A stretch of DNA of 64,000 nt from Moorena sp. SIOASIH (GTDB lineage Bacteria > Cyanobacteriota > Cyanobacteriia > Cyanobacteriales > Coleofasciculaceae). The stretch is taken from NCBI RefSeq assembly GCF_010671925.1, contig NZ_JAAHIH010000005.1:558001-622000 (forward strand). Reading direction: 5' to 3'. Shown piece after piece: positions 1 to 8,913 of this stretch. The position numbers were made by a program, and so were the translations under genes. Every line of letters begins with the position of its first letter. The stretch's first letter is position 1. The notes under the pieces are model-generated. The model was not told the origin of the DNA. It ran no database searches and saw only the letters and a list, made by a program, of their open reading frames with translations.

Positions 1-184
1 TTCTGTTTTTTCAGATGCACCTAAATCTCTACTTCAATTCCAGAGCGACGAATCCGCAAAAAAGTCAAAAACTTTTATTTAATAAAATTTCCCATATTGA
101 TTGGTGTTGAAAGTTCACGGTTTAGGGTTGACAGTTGATATCACTTTAGGTTAATCAGTTTGTTTATTAGCGATCGCTTTCTTA

Positions 185-285
185 ATGCAAAGCGCGAGTG
201 GGGGAAACGCCCAAGACCGTAATGGTGCGTTTGACCCGTAATTAAATTCGCCACGGGTCGCACCTCTGCATCGCTTTTTGGGATT
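185..285. repeat. Two adjacent dispersed palindromic repeats
   Basis: A partial copy of the GCGATGCAG...CTGCATC family (core with GGGGGAAAC and CCAAGACCG) adjoins a copy of the GGTGCG...CGCACC family (palindrome around AATTCGCC). Further copies of both lie elsewhere in the window, for example at 1227, 8360, 20979, 25308, 28513 and 56169. No gene is visible in the first 317 bases. Confidence 0.7.
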
Positions 286-317
286 TGAACCCGATTTGGG
301 ATTATAGCGCTGCATCC

Positions 318-1118
318 TTAACTAACCTTCAGGATTTCAATGGGATCCCCTTGGTGCAATACTTTACCGGCTTCAGAAGCAGGGACGTTTGTATTCACGC
401 TTAATTTGTAGAAATGATTGAAACGAGCGCTGGTTGTCCAGGATGGTAGGCTTTCCTTGCGCTTCGCCATGAAAGTCTTTTGGAAATTATCAGTAGCCTC
501 TCCTGTTTGAGGGTCTCGTGCTAAAACAATACAACGTTGACAAGGATTAATTCCTTCTATCAAAGCTTCCCCTACTTTAAACTGAATAGATTGCCCTGAT
601 TCGGAAAACAATTGGTCTTCCCAGAAAGCTGGAACTCCTCCAATTTCTAGATTGGCTCGAACACGACGTCGTATGTCTTCAGCACTTATTTCAGGGAACC
701 AAGAAGCAATGGTTTCAATGGTAGCGCTACTAATAATAGTAGGACCTAGAGCATTGGTATCGTCTGGAAAACCAGTGCTGGTGTTCTGCACGACTTTAAC
801 TGGAAAATCGAAGTAATCCTTTAACCAAGCTTCCAGAGCAACTCGCCCGTGATCAATATGAAAGGTAATGTTTTGGTTTGTGCCCTGAATCTGTAGCGAT
901 AGCAATTGGGATTGGATATGGAAGACCGACCGCAGCAAGTGAACTTTGGCATTGCGCTTACCATTGACAAATTTACCTTGCTGATCGAATAGGGCAAATT
1001 CCCGGTCATGCTTTAGGGCACCACTTTTGAGGAGAGTGGCGGTTTCGAGTTCAATCCGATCTAGGGATTTAATTGGGTAGATATAGATAGCTTTAAGGTA
1101 AGGTATGGCAATTTTCAT
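318..1118 (-). CDS. MOSC domain-containing protein (YcbX/mARC-like, no ferredoxin domain)
   Basis: The 266-residue protein begins with a MOSC N-terminal beta-barrel signature (YIYPIKSLDRIELETATL). A MOSC domain follows, with the conserved cysteine in INPCQRCIVLARDPQTGE near residue 190. MOSC proteins are molybdenum-cofactor sulfur-carrier or molybdoenzyme-like proteins; YcbX and mARC relatives reduce N-hydroxylated compounds. E. coli YcbX carries a C-terminal 2Fe-2S domain, which is absent here, so electrons would have to come from a separate partner (inference). The ATG at 1118 is kept because the barrel motif begins about seven residues in. It stands alone; the next gene is on the other strand. 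Confidence 0.9.
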   Translation of the reverse strand: MKIAIPYLKAIYIYPIKSLDRIELETATLLKSGALKHDREFALFDQQGKFVNGKRNAKVHLLRSVFHIQSQLLSLQIQGTNQNITFHIDHGRVALEAWLKDYFDFPVKVVQNTSTGFPDDTNALGPTIISSATIETIASWFPEISAEDIRRRVRANLEIGGVPAFWEDQLFSESGQSIQFKVGEALIEGINPCQRCIVLARDPQTGEATDNFQKTFMAKRKESLPSWTTSARFNHFYKLSVNTNVPASEAGKVLHQGDPIEILKVS

Positions 1119-1145
1119 AACGAGTGAGTGACATTGCTTATCCTT

Positions 1146-1212
1146 TTAAGGCAAAAGGCAAAAGGCAAAAGGCAAAAGGCAAAAGGCAAAAGGCAAAAGG
1201 CAAAAGGCAATA
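1146..1212. repeat. Heptamer tandem repeat (GGCAAAA)n
   Basis: About nine head-to-tail copies of GGCAAAA, the STRR-type heptamer arrays described in filamentous cyanobacteria. The same unit recurs at 11625 and 53827, and related AGGCAAT units form a larger array at 31733. Apparent open frames across it are translations of the repeat. Confidence 0.9.
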
Positions 1213-1226
1213 TTCAAGATTGTTTT

Positions 1227-1283
1227 AAGCGATGCAGCGCGGTCTTGGGGGTTTCCCCCATGAGCGACTGCATCAAGACAGGG
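1227..1283. repeat. Dispersed palindromic repeat, GCGATGCAG family
   Basis: Begins GCGATGCAGCGCGGTCTTGG and runs through a CCCCCATGAG core to CTGCATCAAGACA. Near-identical copies lie at 8360, 28564 and 56169. The remaining gap, 1284-1700, shows no gene; it is AT-rich with several AGCGATCGCTAA octamer sites. Confidence 0.75.
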
Positions 1284-1880
1284 AATCTGCCTCAAAGAAG
1301 ACTTTACCTCATCATTGCAATCACCGCTATATAATCGCTTATAAATAACAGATAAAGAATGATATAGCAATAATAATCAAGACTCCATCAGCTTTATCCT
1401 AGTTGTAAATATTTCTATCAAGTAAAGCATTTTTTTATAAACTTGGTAGGGATCACAGAGCAAACTTATCTAAAATTAGTTAATAAATACATTAATTTAT
1501 CATAACACCAGGGATATCAAGGAAAGCGATCGCTAATCCCAGCAAGCGATCGCTAATTTTGGTTTTGTTACTTACCTTAAACAAACTTAATAAACTTTAA
1601 GTTTTAGCAGAAGAAATTAGTTAAGCGATCGCTAAGTTATAATGACAGCTAATTTATGCTAGTAAGCCAAATATAGAGGGTTTGCCCCGAGTTGGCAATC
1701 ATGAAGCTGAATCAAATTATTAATAAAATTAAAGTCTCTCTAACCCCTTCGTCAACCAAAAATCCTTACCAAAAGGTTTAAAAAATAGCCTATAAAATTT
1801 ACCAAAATCGTCTACTCGTAAAAGGTGAAGAAGATGCTGAGCAAGACTGGCATAAAGCTGAGCAAATTGTTAACAATCCT

Positions 1881-2855
1881 TTGAGGTTAGCGTTGTTCAA
1901 GTGCCATCAACCTTTCATCAGCATAGAAAAAAAGTTTTTAGAGCCTGTTCTGGATTATCTGAATAGATTAGCATTGCTAGAAATTTTAGGACTAGTGGGT
2001 AATCTATCTCTACTTGTTGGTGTGATTGTCTTTATTGCTGGTGAGCAGGATAGACGAAATGCTGAAGTTTATCAGGCATGGCAAGTAGTTACAGCAGCCT
2101 ATGACCAAGCTGGCAGTGGCGGCAGAAAAGAAGCTCTGGAATTCCTAAACTCAGAACCAAGGCGTATTCCCTGGTTTTGGTTGACCTGGCGGAGACAGAG
2201 CTTAGAGGGTTTAGAGGCTCCAAAAGCTTATTTGAGAGGAGTTCAGCTCTCTGATGCGGAGCTAGTTAACGCTAATTTACAACAAGCTAATTTATTTGCA
2301 GCTAATTTACAGAAAGCTAATTTATATGCAGCTAAATTACAGAAAGCTGATTTATCTAAAGCTAATTTAAAAGACGCTCGTCTATATAGAGCGAATTTAC
2401 AGGGAGCTAGTTTATCTGAAGCTCAGTTACAGAAAGCTCGTTTATATAGAGCGAATTTACAACAAGCTATTTTAGATGCAGCTAATTTACATAACGCTAG
2501 TTTATTAGTAACTAATTTACAGCAATCTTATTTAGAGGAAGCTAACTTACAGAAAGCTATTTTATTTAAAGCTAATTTATCAGGAGCTGATTTATCAGGA
2601 GCTGATTTACAGCAAGCTCGTTTCTCTAGAACTAATTTACAGGAAGCTGATTTATCGGGAGCTAATTTAAAGGAAACTGATTTATCTAGAGCTAATTTAC
2701 AAGACGCACTTTATTCAGACGAAACAACATCGGAAGCTGCATGTGAAATACTTTACATTACCTATCCTTGTCCCACGATATTTCCTGAAGGTTTTGACCC
2801 TAAAGCTGCTGGCATGAAGTTAATCAAGGAAGAGGAAGATATACCTGAAGGATAA
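1881..2855 (+). CDS. Pentapeptide-repeat protein with one membrane segment; 5' end interrupted by a stop
   Basis: From residue 115 or so the protein is almost entirely A(N/D)Lxx repeats (ANLQQANLFAANLQKANLY and so on), which fold as a right-handed quadrilateral beta-helix, usually a protein-interaction scaffold. One hydrophobic segment (LGLVGNLSLLVGVIVFIAG) near residues 36-54 suggests membrane anchoring. The given start is TTG at 1881. An ATG at 1701 lies in the same frame and would add 60 codons, but a TAA at 1779-1781 interrupts it. The region between that stop and 1881 still encodes KIAYKIYQNRLL...DWHKAEQIV, which resembles a DUF2934 helical domain. The gene is therefore either a nonsense mutant or expressed from an internal start. 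Specific function is unknown. Confidence 0.8.
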   Translation: MRLALFKCHQPFISIEKKFLEPVLDYLNRLALLEILGLVGNLSLLVGVIVFIAGEQDRRNAEVYQAWQVVTAAYDQAGSGGRKEALEFLNSEPRRIPWFWLTWRRQSLEGLEAPKAYLRGVQLSDAELVNANLQQANLFAANLQKANLYAAKLQKADLSKANLKDARLYRANLQGASLSEAQLQKARLYRANLQQAILDAANLHNASLLVTNLQQSYLEEANLQKAILFKANLSGADLSGADLQQARFSRTNLQEADLSGANLKETDLSRANLQDALYSDETTSEAACEILYITYPCPTIFPEGFDPKAAGMKLIKEEEDIPEG

Positions 2856-3120
2856 TTCTTAAGATTCAACACTATAGATTGAGGAATTGAGTGGGAGATA
2901 CTTTCAAGTCAAGTACTTCCTTGCAAAAACTATAAGGATTCTGAAGCTTACTGACAAGATAGGGGTCAATTTTAGTTATACTCTTACTGTCCACCAGACC
3001 AGTCTACTTTGTCTAGTAATCATTGAGATAATGGGGAATTATTCAGGCGATCGCTACCCTATCCTAATTCCCCGCTAAGGTATACTATGGTCATGATAGT
3101 GTTGCAACGATCCTAAGCTA

Positions 3121-3504
3121 TTACTCTACCTCCTCCCAGCCTTCGATAACCGCCATCAGAATATTCACTACCGGATGGTCAATCGATTCCTTGAATGCAT
3201 CTACTCCTCCAGCTTTCAGGGAATTGATTACCTTAACTTTTAGTGTTGGGTTATTCTCAATTTGGTCAAGAACTTCAGCTACAACTATCATCTTCTCTTT
3301 GTTTGTTGTAGTGGGATTAGTCTGGGAGACTTGGTTTAGAAGTTGTTGGATTTCTGCTGCTGCTTCAACTAGGGTTTGCTTATGCTCGTTGGCTATTGAT
3401 AGATCAGCAGTTACAGAATTTTCAGCTATGCCTCCTATATTTCCAGCGTTATAAACACTCTTACTAAGATTATTGAAACCGAATATCTTGCTATCTCCAG
3501 GCAT
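3121..3504 (-). CDS. Conserved cyanobacterial hypothetical protein (small helical)
   Basis: The start is placed at the ATG at 3504 (MPGDSKIFGFNNLSK) because AGGAG sits at 3516-3520 just upstream; a longer open frame has no comparable site. The 127-residue product has a glycine/asparagine-rich N-terminus and a helical C-terminus (AAAEIQQLLNQVSQT, then KVINSLKAGGVDAFKES, ending IEGWEEVE). I recall this tail from many cyanobacterial hypothetical proteins, some attached to signalling or conflict-type proteins, but no biochemical role is known to me. It follows the membrane protein gene at 3536 by 31 bases on the same strand, so the two are probably co-transcribed. Confidence 0.7.
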   Translation of the reverse strand: MPGDSKIFGFNNLSKSVYNAGNIGGIAENSVTADLSIANEHKQTLVEAAAEIQQLLNQVSQTNPTTTNKEKMIVVAEVLDQIENNPTLKVKVINSLKAGGVDAFKESIDHPVVNILMAVIEGWEEVE

Positions 3505-3535
3505 AATAAAATGTTCTCCTTGATTAATGAAACAC

Positions 3536-4300
3536 TTACTTTTTAGAGTAAAGCACACCAATCGTGTGTTTAGACACAAACTGATTGGGTTTTTCGTTTT
3601 CGTCTAGGGACACCCAGATCGATTCATTCAGGTTAGCAGCTATGTTGTCTTGATATTGTTGATAATGTTGATCCTTAAGGTTAAAAGAAGCCATGTACTT
3701 CAAGTCAGGTTTTTGTGTATTCTGTGTCCATCCATAAATCCTCAACTCGTAGTTGCCAACTTGTAAATCAAATTCTTTTCCTCCTAATTCAGGACTCCAA
3801 TCGAACCGAACAATTTTATTTACTGAAGAACGTGCGTGTACTGGAATCGGTTGAGCTAGATTTTCATCTTGAAAATTTCCTCCACTGTCGATTTTAACGA
3901 AAGTAGTCCATGCCATGTCATAAAAATTGTCATTATCTTTTCTGCCAACAACTAAACGAATCCGTTGAATGGTTCCTCCTTGAGGACTCCAATTATAGAA
4001 AGTTATGGGAAGATTGAACCCTAATCCTACAATCTTTTTATTAGCAGGTGTAACAAGGTATGTAGGAAAAAATATAATGTTTCTTCCCAAAGACAGCTTA
4101 AGATTAGCTTTCCTAAAATTTGATGTATAAGCTACAGCTATAGATACAAGTAAACTAAATAAAGCAATGAGGATGGTAATAGGATCGTCTGACTGCACGT
4201 TTGTTCTGGTGCTTTTAGTTATTTGCGGTGCAGGTGACGACGAAGGTTGTTGAGCTATTAGCTCAGTAATTTCATAGTTGTTATGAGTCCGAAACTGCAT
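3536..4300 (-). CDS. Hypothetical protein with one transmembrane segment
   Basis: This 254-residue protein is not recognised. A polar N-terminus (about 40 residues) is followed by one hydrophobic helix (ITILIALFSLLVSIAVAYTS). The large C-terminal part is rich in beta-type sequence with many aromatic residues, suggesting a membrane-tethered beta-sandwich domain (inference). No enzyme motif is visible. Its stop lies 31 bases from the start of the gene at 3121-3504, which points to a two-gene operon; the region upstream (4301-4497) holds only AT-rich sequence. Confidence 0.65.
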   Translation of the reverse strand: MQFRTHNNYEITELIAQQPSSSPAPQITKSTRTNVQSDDPITILIALFSLLVSIAVAYTSNFRKANLKLSLGRNIIFFPTYLVTPANKKIVGLGFNLPITFYNWSPQGGTIQRIRLVVGRKDNDNFYDMAWTTFVKIDSGGNFQDENLAQPIPVHARSSVNKIVRFDWSPELGGKEFDLQVGNYELRIYGWTQNTQKPDLKYMASFNLKDQHYQQYQDNIAANLNESIWVSLDENEKPNQFVSKHTIGVLYSKK

Positions 4301-4497
4301 AGTTATTAGTGTCTATTGCCAAGAATATATAACTAAGGTATCCTGATAATATTATATCATGTCCGGTTGAATAATTATTATATACCTTGACTACTAATGG
4401 GGACTATGTAATTAGTAATTTGTAGTTTAAGATTAGGGATTATTTCGTAAGGAATTAACCGGATTAGATATTACTCAAATATAGAACCAGCCACAGG

Positions 4498-5295
4498 CTA
4501 CTGTTCAATCAAGACTTCCTTTACCCAAGCTGCATCTGCGGTCGATAAAGGTGGTGGTGGGTCTTTACTATAATCAATCGCTAAATCATAACTTCCTTGG
4601 TCGTAAAGGTTATGTAATAATTGTTGTAAATTAACGGTAGGTTCTCGATCGTATGGTTGGAGAGGTAAAGGAAACGAAGGTATTGCTTGGGGGAGATTGA
4701 ACGCATATAAATCGGCTTGGGGACGTTCTTGAGAACGGCTGACCACGATTCGATAGTGGCTCTGGAAGGCTTGATTATTCATAGCCATCGGTTTTCCTTG
4801 ACGCAGTAAATCAATTTCCACTAAATGGGTTAAGCTATCTAATATTTTTTGCCGTTTGGTTTCATAAGTGCTGCGCCCTTCTGCAGACCGTTTGTTTTTG
4901 GGAGAAAGAATTTCGATAACAGTAATTACTTTGCCAGTTTCTACCTTTCGCACTTCTAAATACCACTCTCTAACCATTTCAGTCATCGGTAGAGCAATCT
5001 TCATTGGTTTAACGCTAGGAGCAGCAACAGTAACCAGGGCTGAGGGTTCTTGGTGGTTGCTTTGAGAACTTTGAACAACTACATGATCTTTTCGGGCGGG
5101 CAGGATGCCCACTCTACCTAGCATGGAATCATCACCAGTAGCGTTGTAGACTCTTTCCTCAATTGCTACCCGATACTTCGGACGTAGTTGAGGGTTAAGG
5201 CTTTGGGCAATCAGGACAATTAGCCACTTGTGAACTTGTGACCAATATTCTGGTTTCTCCAGGTAGGGATTCATCCCAGGAAAAGGTGAAGGCAT
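4498..5295 (-). CDS. DUF4058 family protein
   Basis: The N-terminus MPSPFPGMNPYLEKPEYW is the hallmark of DUF4058, an abundant cyanobacterial family of about 250 residues. The interior fits the family: a charged strand pattern with VITVIEILSPKNKR resembles the core of restriction-endonuclease-like folds (E...PxNK), though catalysis has not been shown to my knowledge. At 265 residues it appears complete. The gene stands alone. Upstream to 5447 there is only AT-rich sequence. Confidence 0.88.
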   Translation of the reverse strand: MPSPFPGMNPYLEKPEYWSQVHKWLIVLIAQSLNPQLRPKYRVAIEERVYNATGDDSMLGRVGILPARKDHVVVQSSQSNHQEPSALVTVAAPSVKPMKIALPMTEMVREWYLEVRKVETGKVITVIEILSPKNKRSAEGRSTYETKRQKILDSLTHLVEIDLLRQGKPMAMNNQAFQSHYRIVVSRSQERPQADLYAFNLPQAIPSFPLPLQPYDREPTVNLQQLLHNLYDQGSYDLAIDYSKDPPPPLSTADAAWVKEVLIEQ

Positions 5296-5447
5296 CTTGT
5301 GTGATGAAGCTGTGAAGTGCTATACTACCTAAGTTACCGAAAAATTTTGGCTCTTCGGTACCTGCAACCTAGCTAGTATTTTTCGCAAACTTCCGCAAAA
5401 TAACCGGAATTTGACTATGTGTTATACCAATTTCTAAAATTAAGTGG

Positions 5448-5661
5448 TATAATATATTCTAAATAAAATTAGTCCCAAGACAGCTATGGTCTGGGCTCAC
5501 CCCCTAACCTGCTCTAGCCTTGGATTTAAGCAGCGTTTAACAAAAAGTCTCTCAAACTCCTACTCTGTATAGCTTTGAGATTTTAAGAATTCAGTTTTTA
5601 CTAACTAGCATCTGAATGCCTAAAAGTTTTGCCTAGCAATCCTCTTAGGCATTTTTTTTTT
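5448..5661 (+). promoter_or_regulatory. Candidate leader RNA or small RNA ending in an intrinsic terminator
   Basis: A perfect TATAAT at 5448-5453 could be a -10 box, although no good -35 lies at the right distance. An internal stem TCTCAAA...TTTGAGA follows, and then a terminator with ATGCCTAA (5616-5623) pairing to TTAGGCAT (5645-5652) and running into about ten T residues. The T run ends 35 bases before the amidase start codon. The unit could be an attenuated leader of the amidase gene or an independent RNA of about 200 nt. I do not recognise a known RNA family. Confidence 0.45.
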
Positions 5662-5695
5662 GCAAATTAGCATCCCTTGATGGCAAAGAACCATT

Positions 5696-7108
5696 ATGAA
5701 TCAAGTTGACCTAGCGTTTACTCCAGCTCTAGACCAAGCCCAACTGATCCGCAAGGGTGAGATATCACCGCTGGAATTAGTCCAACTCTACCTTGAACGG
5801 ATCGAAGCATTAAATCCCCAAGTGGGCAGTTACTTCACTGTGGCGTCTGAGATGGCACTGGCGGATGCTAAAGCCAAAACCGAACAACTTGCCCAAACTA
5901 CTGATACTTCTAAACTTCCCCCATTTTTTGGTGTTCCAATTGCGATTAAAGACCTCAGGGCTGTAGAAGGACTCCCTTGTAGCTTTGGTGTTGCTGCGCT
6001 CAAAGACAATATTGCTGAGTATGATGATGGGGTAATCACCCGGATCAAGCAAGCTGGATTCATTATTTTAGGTAAAACCGCTACTTCTGAACTGGGTTCG
6101 TTACCCTATACCGAACCCCCAGGATTTCCACCGGCTCGCAATCCCTGGAATCTAGACTACACACCAGGGGGGTCTAGTGGCGGTTCAGCTGCAGCAGTAG
6201 CGGCTGGCTTATCTCCCATTGCCCAAGGTTCGGATGGTGGGGGTTCCCTGCGCGGTCCAGCCTTTTGCTGTGGTTTGGTCGCCATTAAACCGACACGAGG
6301 TCGTATTTCTTACGCTCCAGTAGGAGACTTTCAAAGTGGTATTGCTAGTATTGGTCCGATGGCACGGACGGTAGCTGATGCCGCTGCTTTACTGGATGTG
6401 ATGTCTGGCTATATTACTGGAGACCCTTACTGGTTACCTGACCCAGAGATATCGTTTCTAGAGGCTACCGATCAACAACTGGATAATTTGCGGATTAGTT
6501 TTGCGACATCCATTAAACCGATGGGAGAAGCGTCAGCTGTATGTGAAAAGATTGTGGTGGAAACGGTGCAGCGACTGGAAGGGATGGGACATCTGGTTGA
6601 ACCGGGTTGTCCAGATTTCAGTGACATAGTAGAACCGTTTAAGACAGTATGGCAAGCTGGGGTAACCTCAGCAGGAATTCCCCTAGAAGCCTTAAGTCCG
6701 ATGAATCGCTGGATTGCTGAACAATCCGGTTCTGCTGGGGAATACTTACAAGCGGTGACTAAGCTACAAATTATAGCGCGTCAGATTGTGGGATTCTTTA
6801 ACAACTATGATGTGCTAGTGTTACCTACTTATTTACATCCACCGATTCGGGTAGGAGAGTGGGACGATTTGAGTTATGAAGAAACCTTGGAGAATATTAT
6901 TAATTGGATTGGACCGTGTCCACCATTTAATGCTACTGGACTTCCTGCGATCGCAATTCCTGCTGGTTTTGATGAGAAGGGCTTACCTGTAGGAATTCAG
7001 TTAGTGGGACCTCCAGCATCAGAAGCAAGACTATTAGCATTAGCGGCTCAGTTGGAAGCAGCAAACCCTTGGATTAATAATCGTCCCACTATAGCAACGG
7101 AAGTATAG
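5696..7108 (+). CDS. Amidase (amidase signature family)
   Basis: A 470-residue amidase-signature enzyme that hydrolyses or transfers amide nitrogen through a Ser-cisSer-Lys triad. The catalytic lysine is in GVPIAIKDLRAV (around residue 84). The glycine/serine motif GGSSGGSAAAVAAGL carries the cis-Ser, and the nucleophilic Ser lies in GSDGGGSLRGPA. Length and end motifs fit stand-alone amidases and the GatA family. No GatB or GatC gene is nearby, so a role as tRNA amidotransferase cannot be assumed; a general amidase or amidohydrolase is the safer reading. The ATG at 5696 follows the terminator-like hairpin at 5616-5661. Confidence 0.92.
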   Translation: MNQVDLAFTPALDQAQLIRKGEISPLELVQLYLERIEALNPQVGSYFTVASEMALADAKAKTEQLAQTTDTSKLPPFFGVPIAIKDLRAVEGLPCSFGVAALKDNIAEYDDGVITRIKQAGFIILGKTATSELGSLPYTEPPGFPPARNPWNLDYTPGGSSGGSAAAVAAGLSPIAQGSDGGGSLRGPAFCCGLVAIKPTRGRISYAPVGDFQSGIASIGPMARTVADAAALLDVMSGYITGDPYWLPDPEISFLEATDQQLDNLRISFATSIKPMGEASAVCEKIVVETVQRLEGMGHLVEPGCPDFSDIVEPFKTVWQAGVTSAGIPLEALSPMNRWIAEQSGSAGEYLQAVTKLQIIARQIVGFFNNYDVLVLPTYLHPPIRVGEWDDLSYEETLENIINWIGPCPPFNATGLPAIAIPAGFDEKGLPVGIQLVGPPASEARLLALAAQLEAANPWINNRPTIATEV

Positions 7109-7210
7109 TTTAGGACATCATATTTGGCTTTAAAGGGAACAGGGAATAGGGAACAGGGAACAGAAATATGTCTTAACCTTGGCTTCGACTGCTATAAAAT
7201 CTAAGATTTA

Positions 7211-7274
7211 CAGGACTTACGCCAAATATGAGTTATTTCTCCATCCAACAAGTATAGTTATGACGTAAGTCCTG
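7211..7274. repeat. 64-bp element with 11-bp perfect terminal inverted repeats
   Basis: CAGGACTTACG at 7211-7221 is mirrored by CGTAAGTCCTG at 7264-7274, enclosing 42 bases with no coding potential. The size and perfect ends suggest a miniature inverted-repeat element. A single matching end (GCGTAAGTCCTA) occurs at 63946-63957. Heptamer-like GGGAACA units lie just before it at 7135-7165. Confidence 0.7.
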
Positions 7275-7332
7275 ATTATATTTAAGTCCTGATTTAAGAG
7301 GTTAATAGTAAACCGTCAACAGTCAACAATGC

Positions 7333-8328
7333 TTAAACTTTTTTCAACCAGCTGAACATAGCGCGTAAGTCTTTACCGACTTCCTCGACGGGATGTTCTT
7401 TATTCTGACGGCGCATAGCTGTGAAGACCGGTTTACCTCCCTGATTTTCCAAGACAAATTCACGGGCGAATTGACCTGATTGAATTTCTTTGAGGATTTT
7501 ACGCATCTCGGCGCGAGTTTCATCAGTAACAATCCTTGGCCCACGGGTATAGTCACCATATTCAGCAGTGTTGGAGATGCTATCCCGCATGTTAGCTAAA
7601 CCACCTTCCACCACTAGGTCAACAATCAGTTTGACTTCATGAAGGCATTCAAAATAGGCCAATTCTGGTTGATAACCAGCAGCGACTAGGGTCTCAAATC
7701 CGGATTTAATCAATTCACTCAAGCCGCCACACAATACGACTTGCTCACCAAATAGGTCAGTTTCTGTTTCTTCCCGGAAGGTAGTTTCAAGAATCCCGGC
7801 ACGGGTACCACCAATTCCTTTGGCGTAAGCCATGGCGCGATCGCGTGCTTGACCTGTGGCATCCTGGTAAACAGCAAATAGACAAGGTACCCCTTCGCCC
7901 TGTTCATAGGTGCGCCGCACCAAATGTCCTGGACCTTTGGGAGCAACCATGATCACATCTATGAACTCTGGGGGAACAATTTGACCAAAATGAATATTGA
8001 AGCCGTGGGCAAAAGCAATAACATTACCCTCGGTCAGATTTGGCTCAATTTCTGCCTTATAAATGGTTTTTTGCACTTCATCCGGCAGCAGGATCATCAC
8101 CAAGTCAGCTGCTTTAGCAGCATCAGCCACTGTGTGGACGGTTAAGCCTGCTTCTTCAGCTTTTGCCTTAGACTTACTACCTGGATAGAGTCCCACGATC
8201 ACATTCATGCCACTCTCTTTAAGATTAAGGGCGTGGGCGTGACCTTGAGAACCATAGCCGATGATAGCTATAGTTTTATCCGCCAGTAGGTCTAGGTTAG
8301 CATCGGTATCGTAATACATTTGAGCCAT
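7333..8328 (-). CDS. ilvC: Ketol-acid reductoisomerase (NADP+)
   Basis: IlvC converts acetolactate or acetohydroxybutyrate to the dihydroxy acids of valine, leucine and isoleucine synthesis, using Mg2+ and NADPH. The 331-residue protein is the usual class I length. It has the Rossmann motif IAIIGYGSQGHAHALNL near the N-terminus, APKGPGHLVRRTYEQGEG, and the C-terminal knotted domain with metal-binding residues in GEQVVLCGG and ECLHEVKLIVDL. The start at 8328 (MAQMYYDTDANLDLL) is preferred; the frame is open to 8391, but the extra 21 codons come from the palindromic repeat at 8360. The gene is divergent from ferredoxin. Confidence 0.97.
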   Translation of the reverse strand: MAQMYYDTDANLDLLADKTIAIIGYGSQGHAHALNLKESGMNVIVGLYPGSKSKAKAEEAGLTVHTVADAAKAADLVMILLPDEVQKTIYKAEIEPNLTEGNVIAFAHGFNIHFGQIVPPEFIDVIMVAPKGPGHLVRRTYEQGEGVPCLFAVYQDATGQARDRAMAYAKGIGGTRAGILETTFREETETDLFGEQVVLCGGLSELIKSGFETLVAAGYQPELAYFECLHEVKLIVDLVVEGGLANMRDSISNTAEYGDYTRGPRIVTDETRAEMRKILKEIQSGQFAREFVLENQGGKPVFTAMRRQNKEHPVEEVGKDLRAMFSWLKKV

Positions 8329-8359
8329 TGTAATTTCTGTTCCTTTTTTGCTGGTCACT

Positions 8360-8456
8360 GTCTTGATGCAGTCGCTCATGGGGGAAACCACGGCAGTCGC
8401 TCATGGGGGAGACCCCCAAGACCGCGCTGCCTCCCCAAGACCGCGCTGCATCGCTG
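8360..8456. repeat. Dispersed palindromic repeat, GCGATGCAG family (composite copy)
   Basis: Contains two GCAGTCGCTCATGGGGG units and two CCAAGACCGCGCTGC units ending GCATCGC, in the opposite orientation to the copies at 1227 and 28564. It sits directly upstream of ilvC and is read through by a spurious N-terminal extension. The rest of the gap to 8913 shows no gene and presumably holds the ilvC and ferredoxin promoters. Confidence 0.75.
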
Positions 8457-8913
8457 CAAACTTACCATGATACCGCAAAACCGATCTCAAGCCTGGCAGG
8501 TGAGATACCTTTTTATCGATGAATCCATCACTACATTACCCCATGTGTGAATACAGGTATTGGATGGTAATTATAAGTATTCCTAATTATAAATCTCTAA
8601 GGATTTTGCCAAAGTTATCTGAGGGAGATAGAATCTGTAAAAATCCTGTTCAACCTAGACCTTAGACCATTTTCATGGAGTGGTTTGAGAGGTAACTCTC
8701 TGGTGTAGATACTTGTGGAGATTATATAAGTAAAACTTATCAAATTGGCGATTCAGCCTTTCATTCTTAATCGGTCTTAATCTGCTGAGTGTTTTCCCGT
8801 AGTATCAGAGATGGAGTAAAAATAAGCATGCCAAGCTCCTTCAACCAAAGGATAGGCTTTTGCCGTATACTCACAACGTCTCTACTATTGTTTTACGAGA
8901 GGATTACTAAAAC

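Noticed and set aside
2887..3078. Possible 63-residue ORF after the pentapeptide gene
   Set aside because: No recognisable sequence, ordinary codon content and no ribosome-binding site; overlaps a HIP1 octamer.
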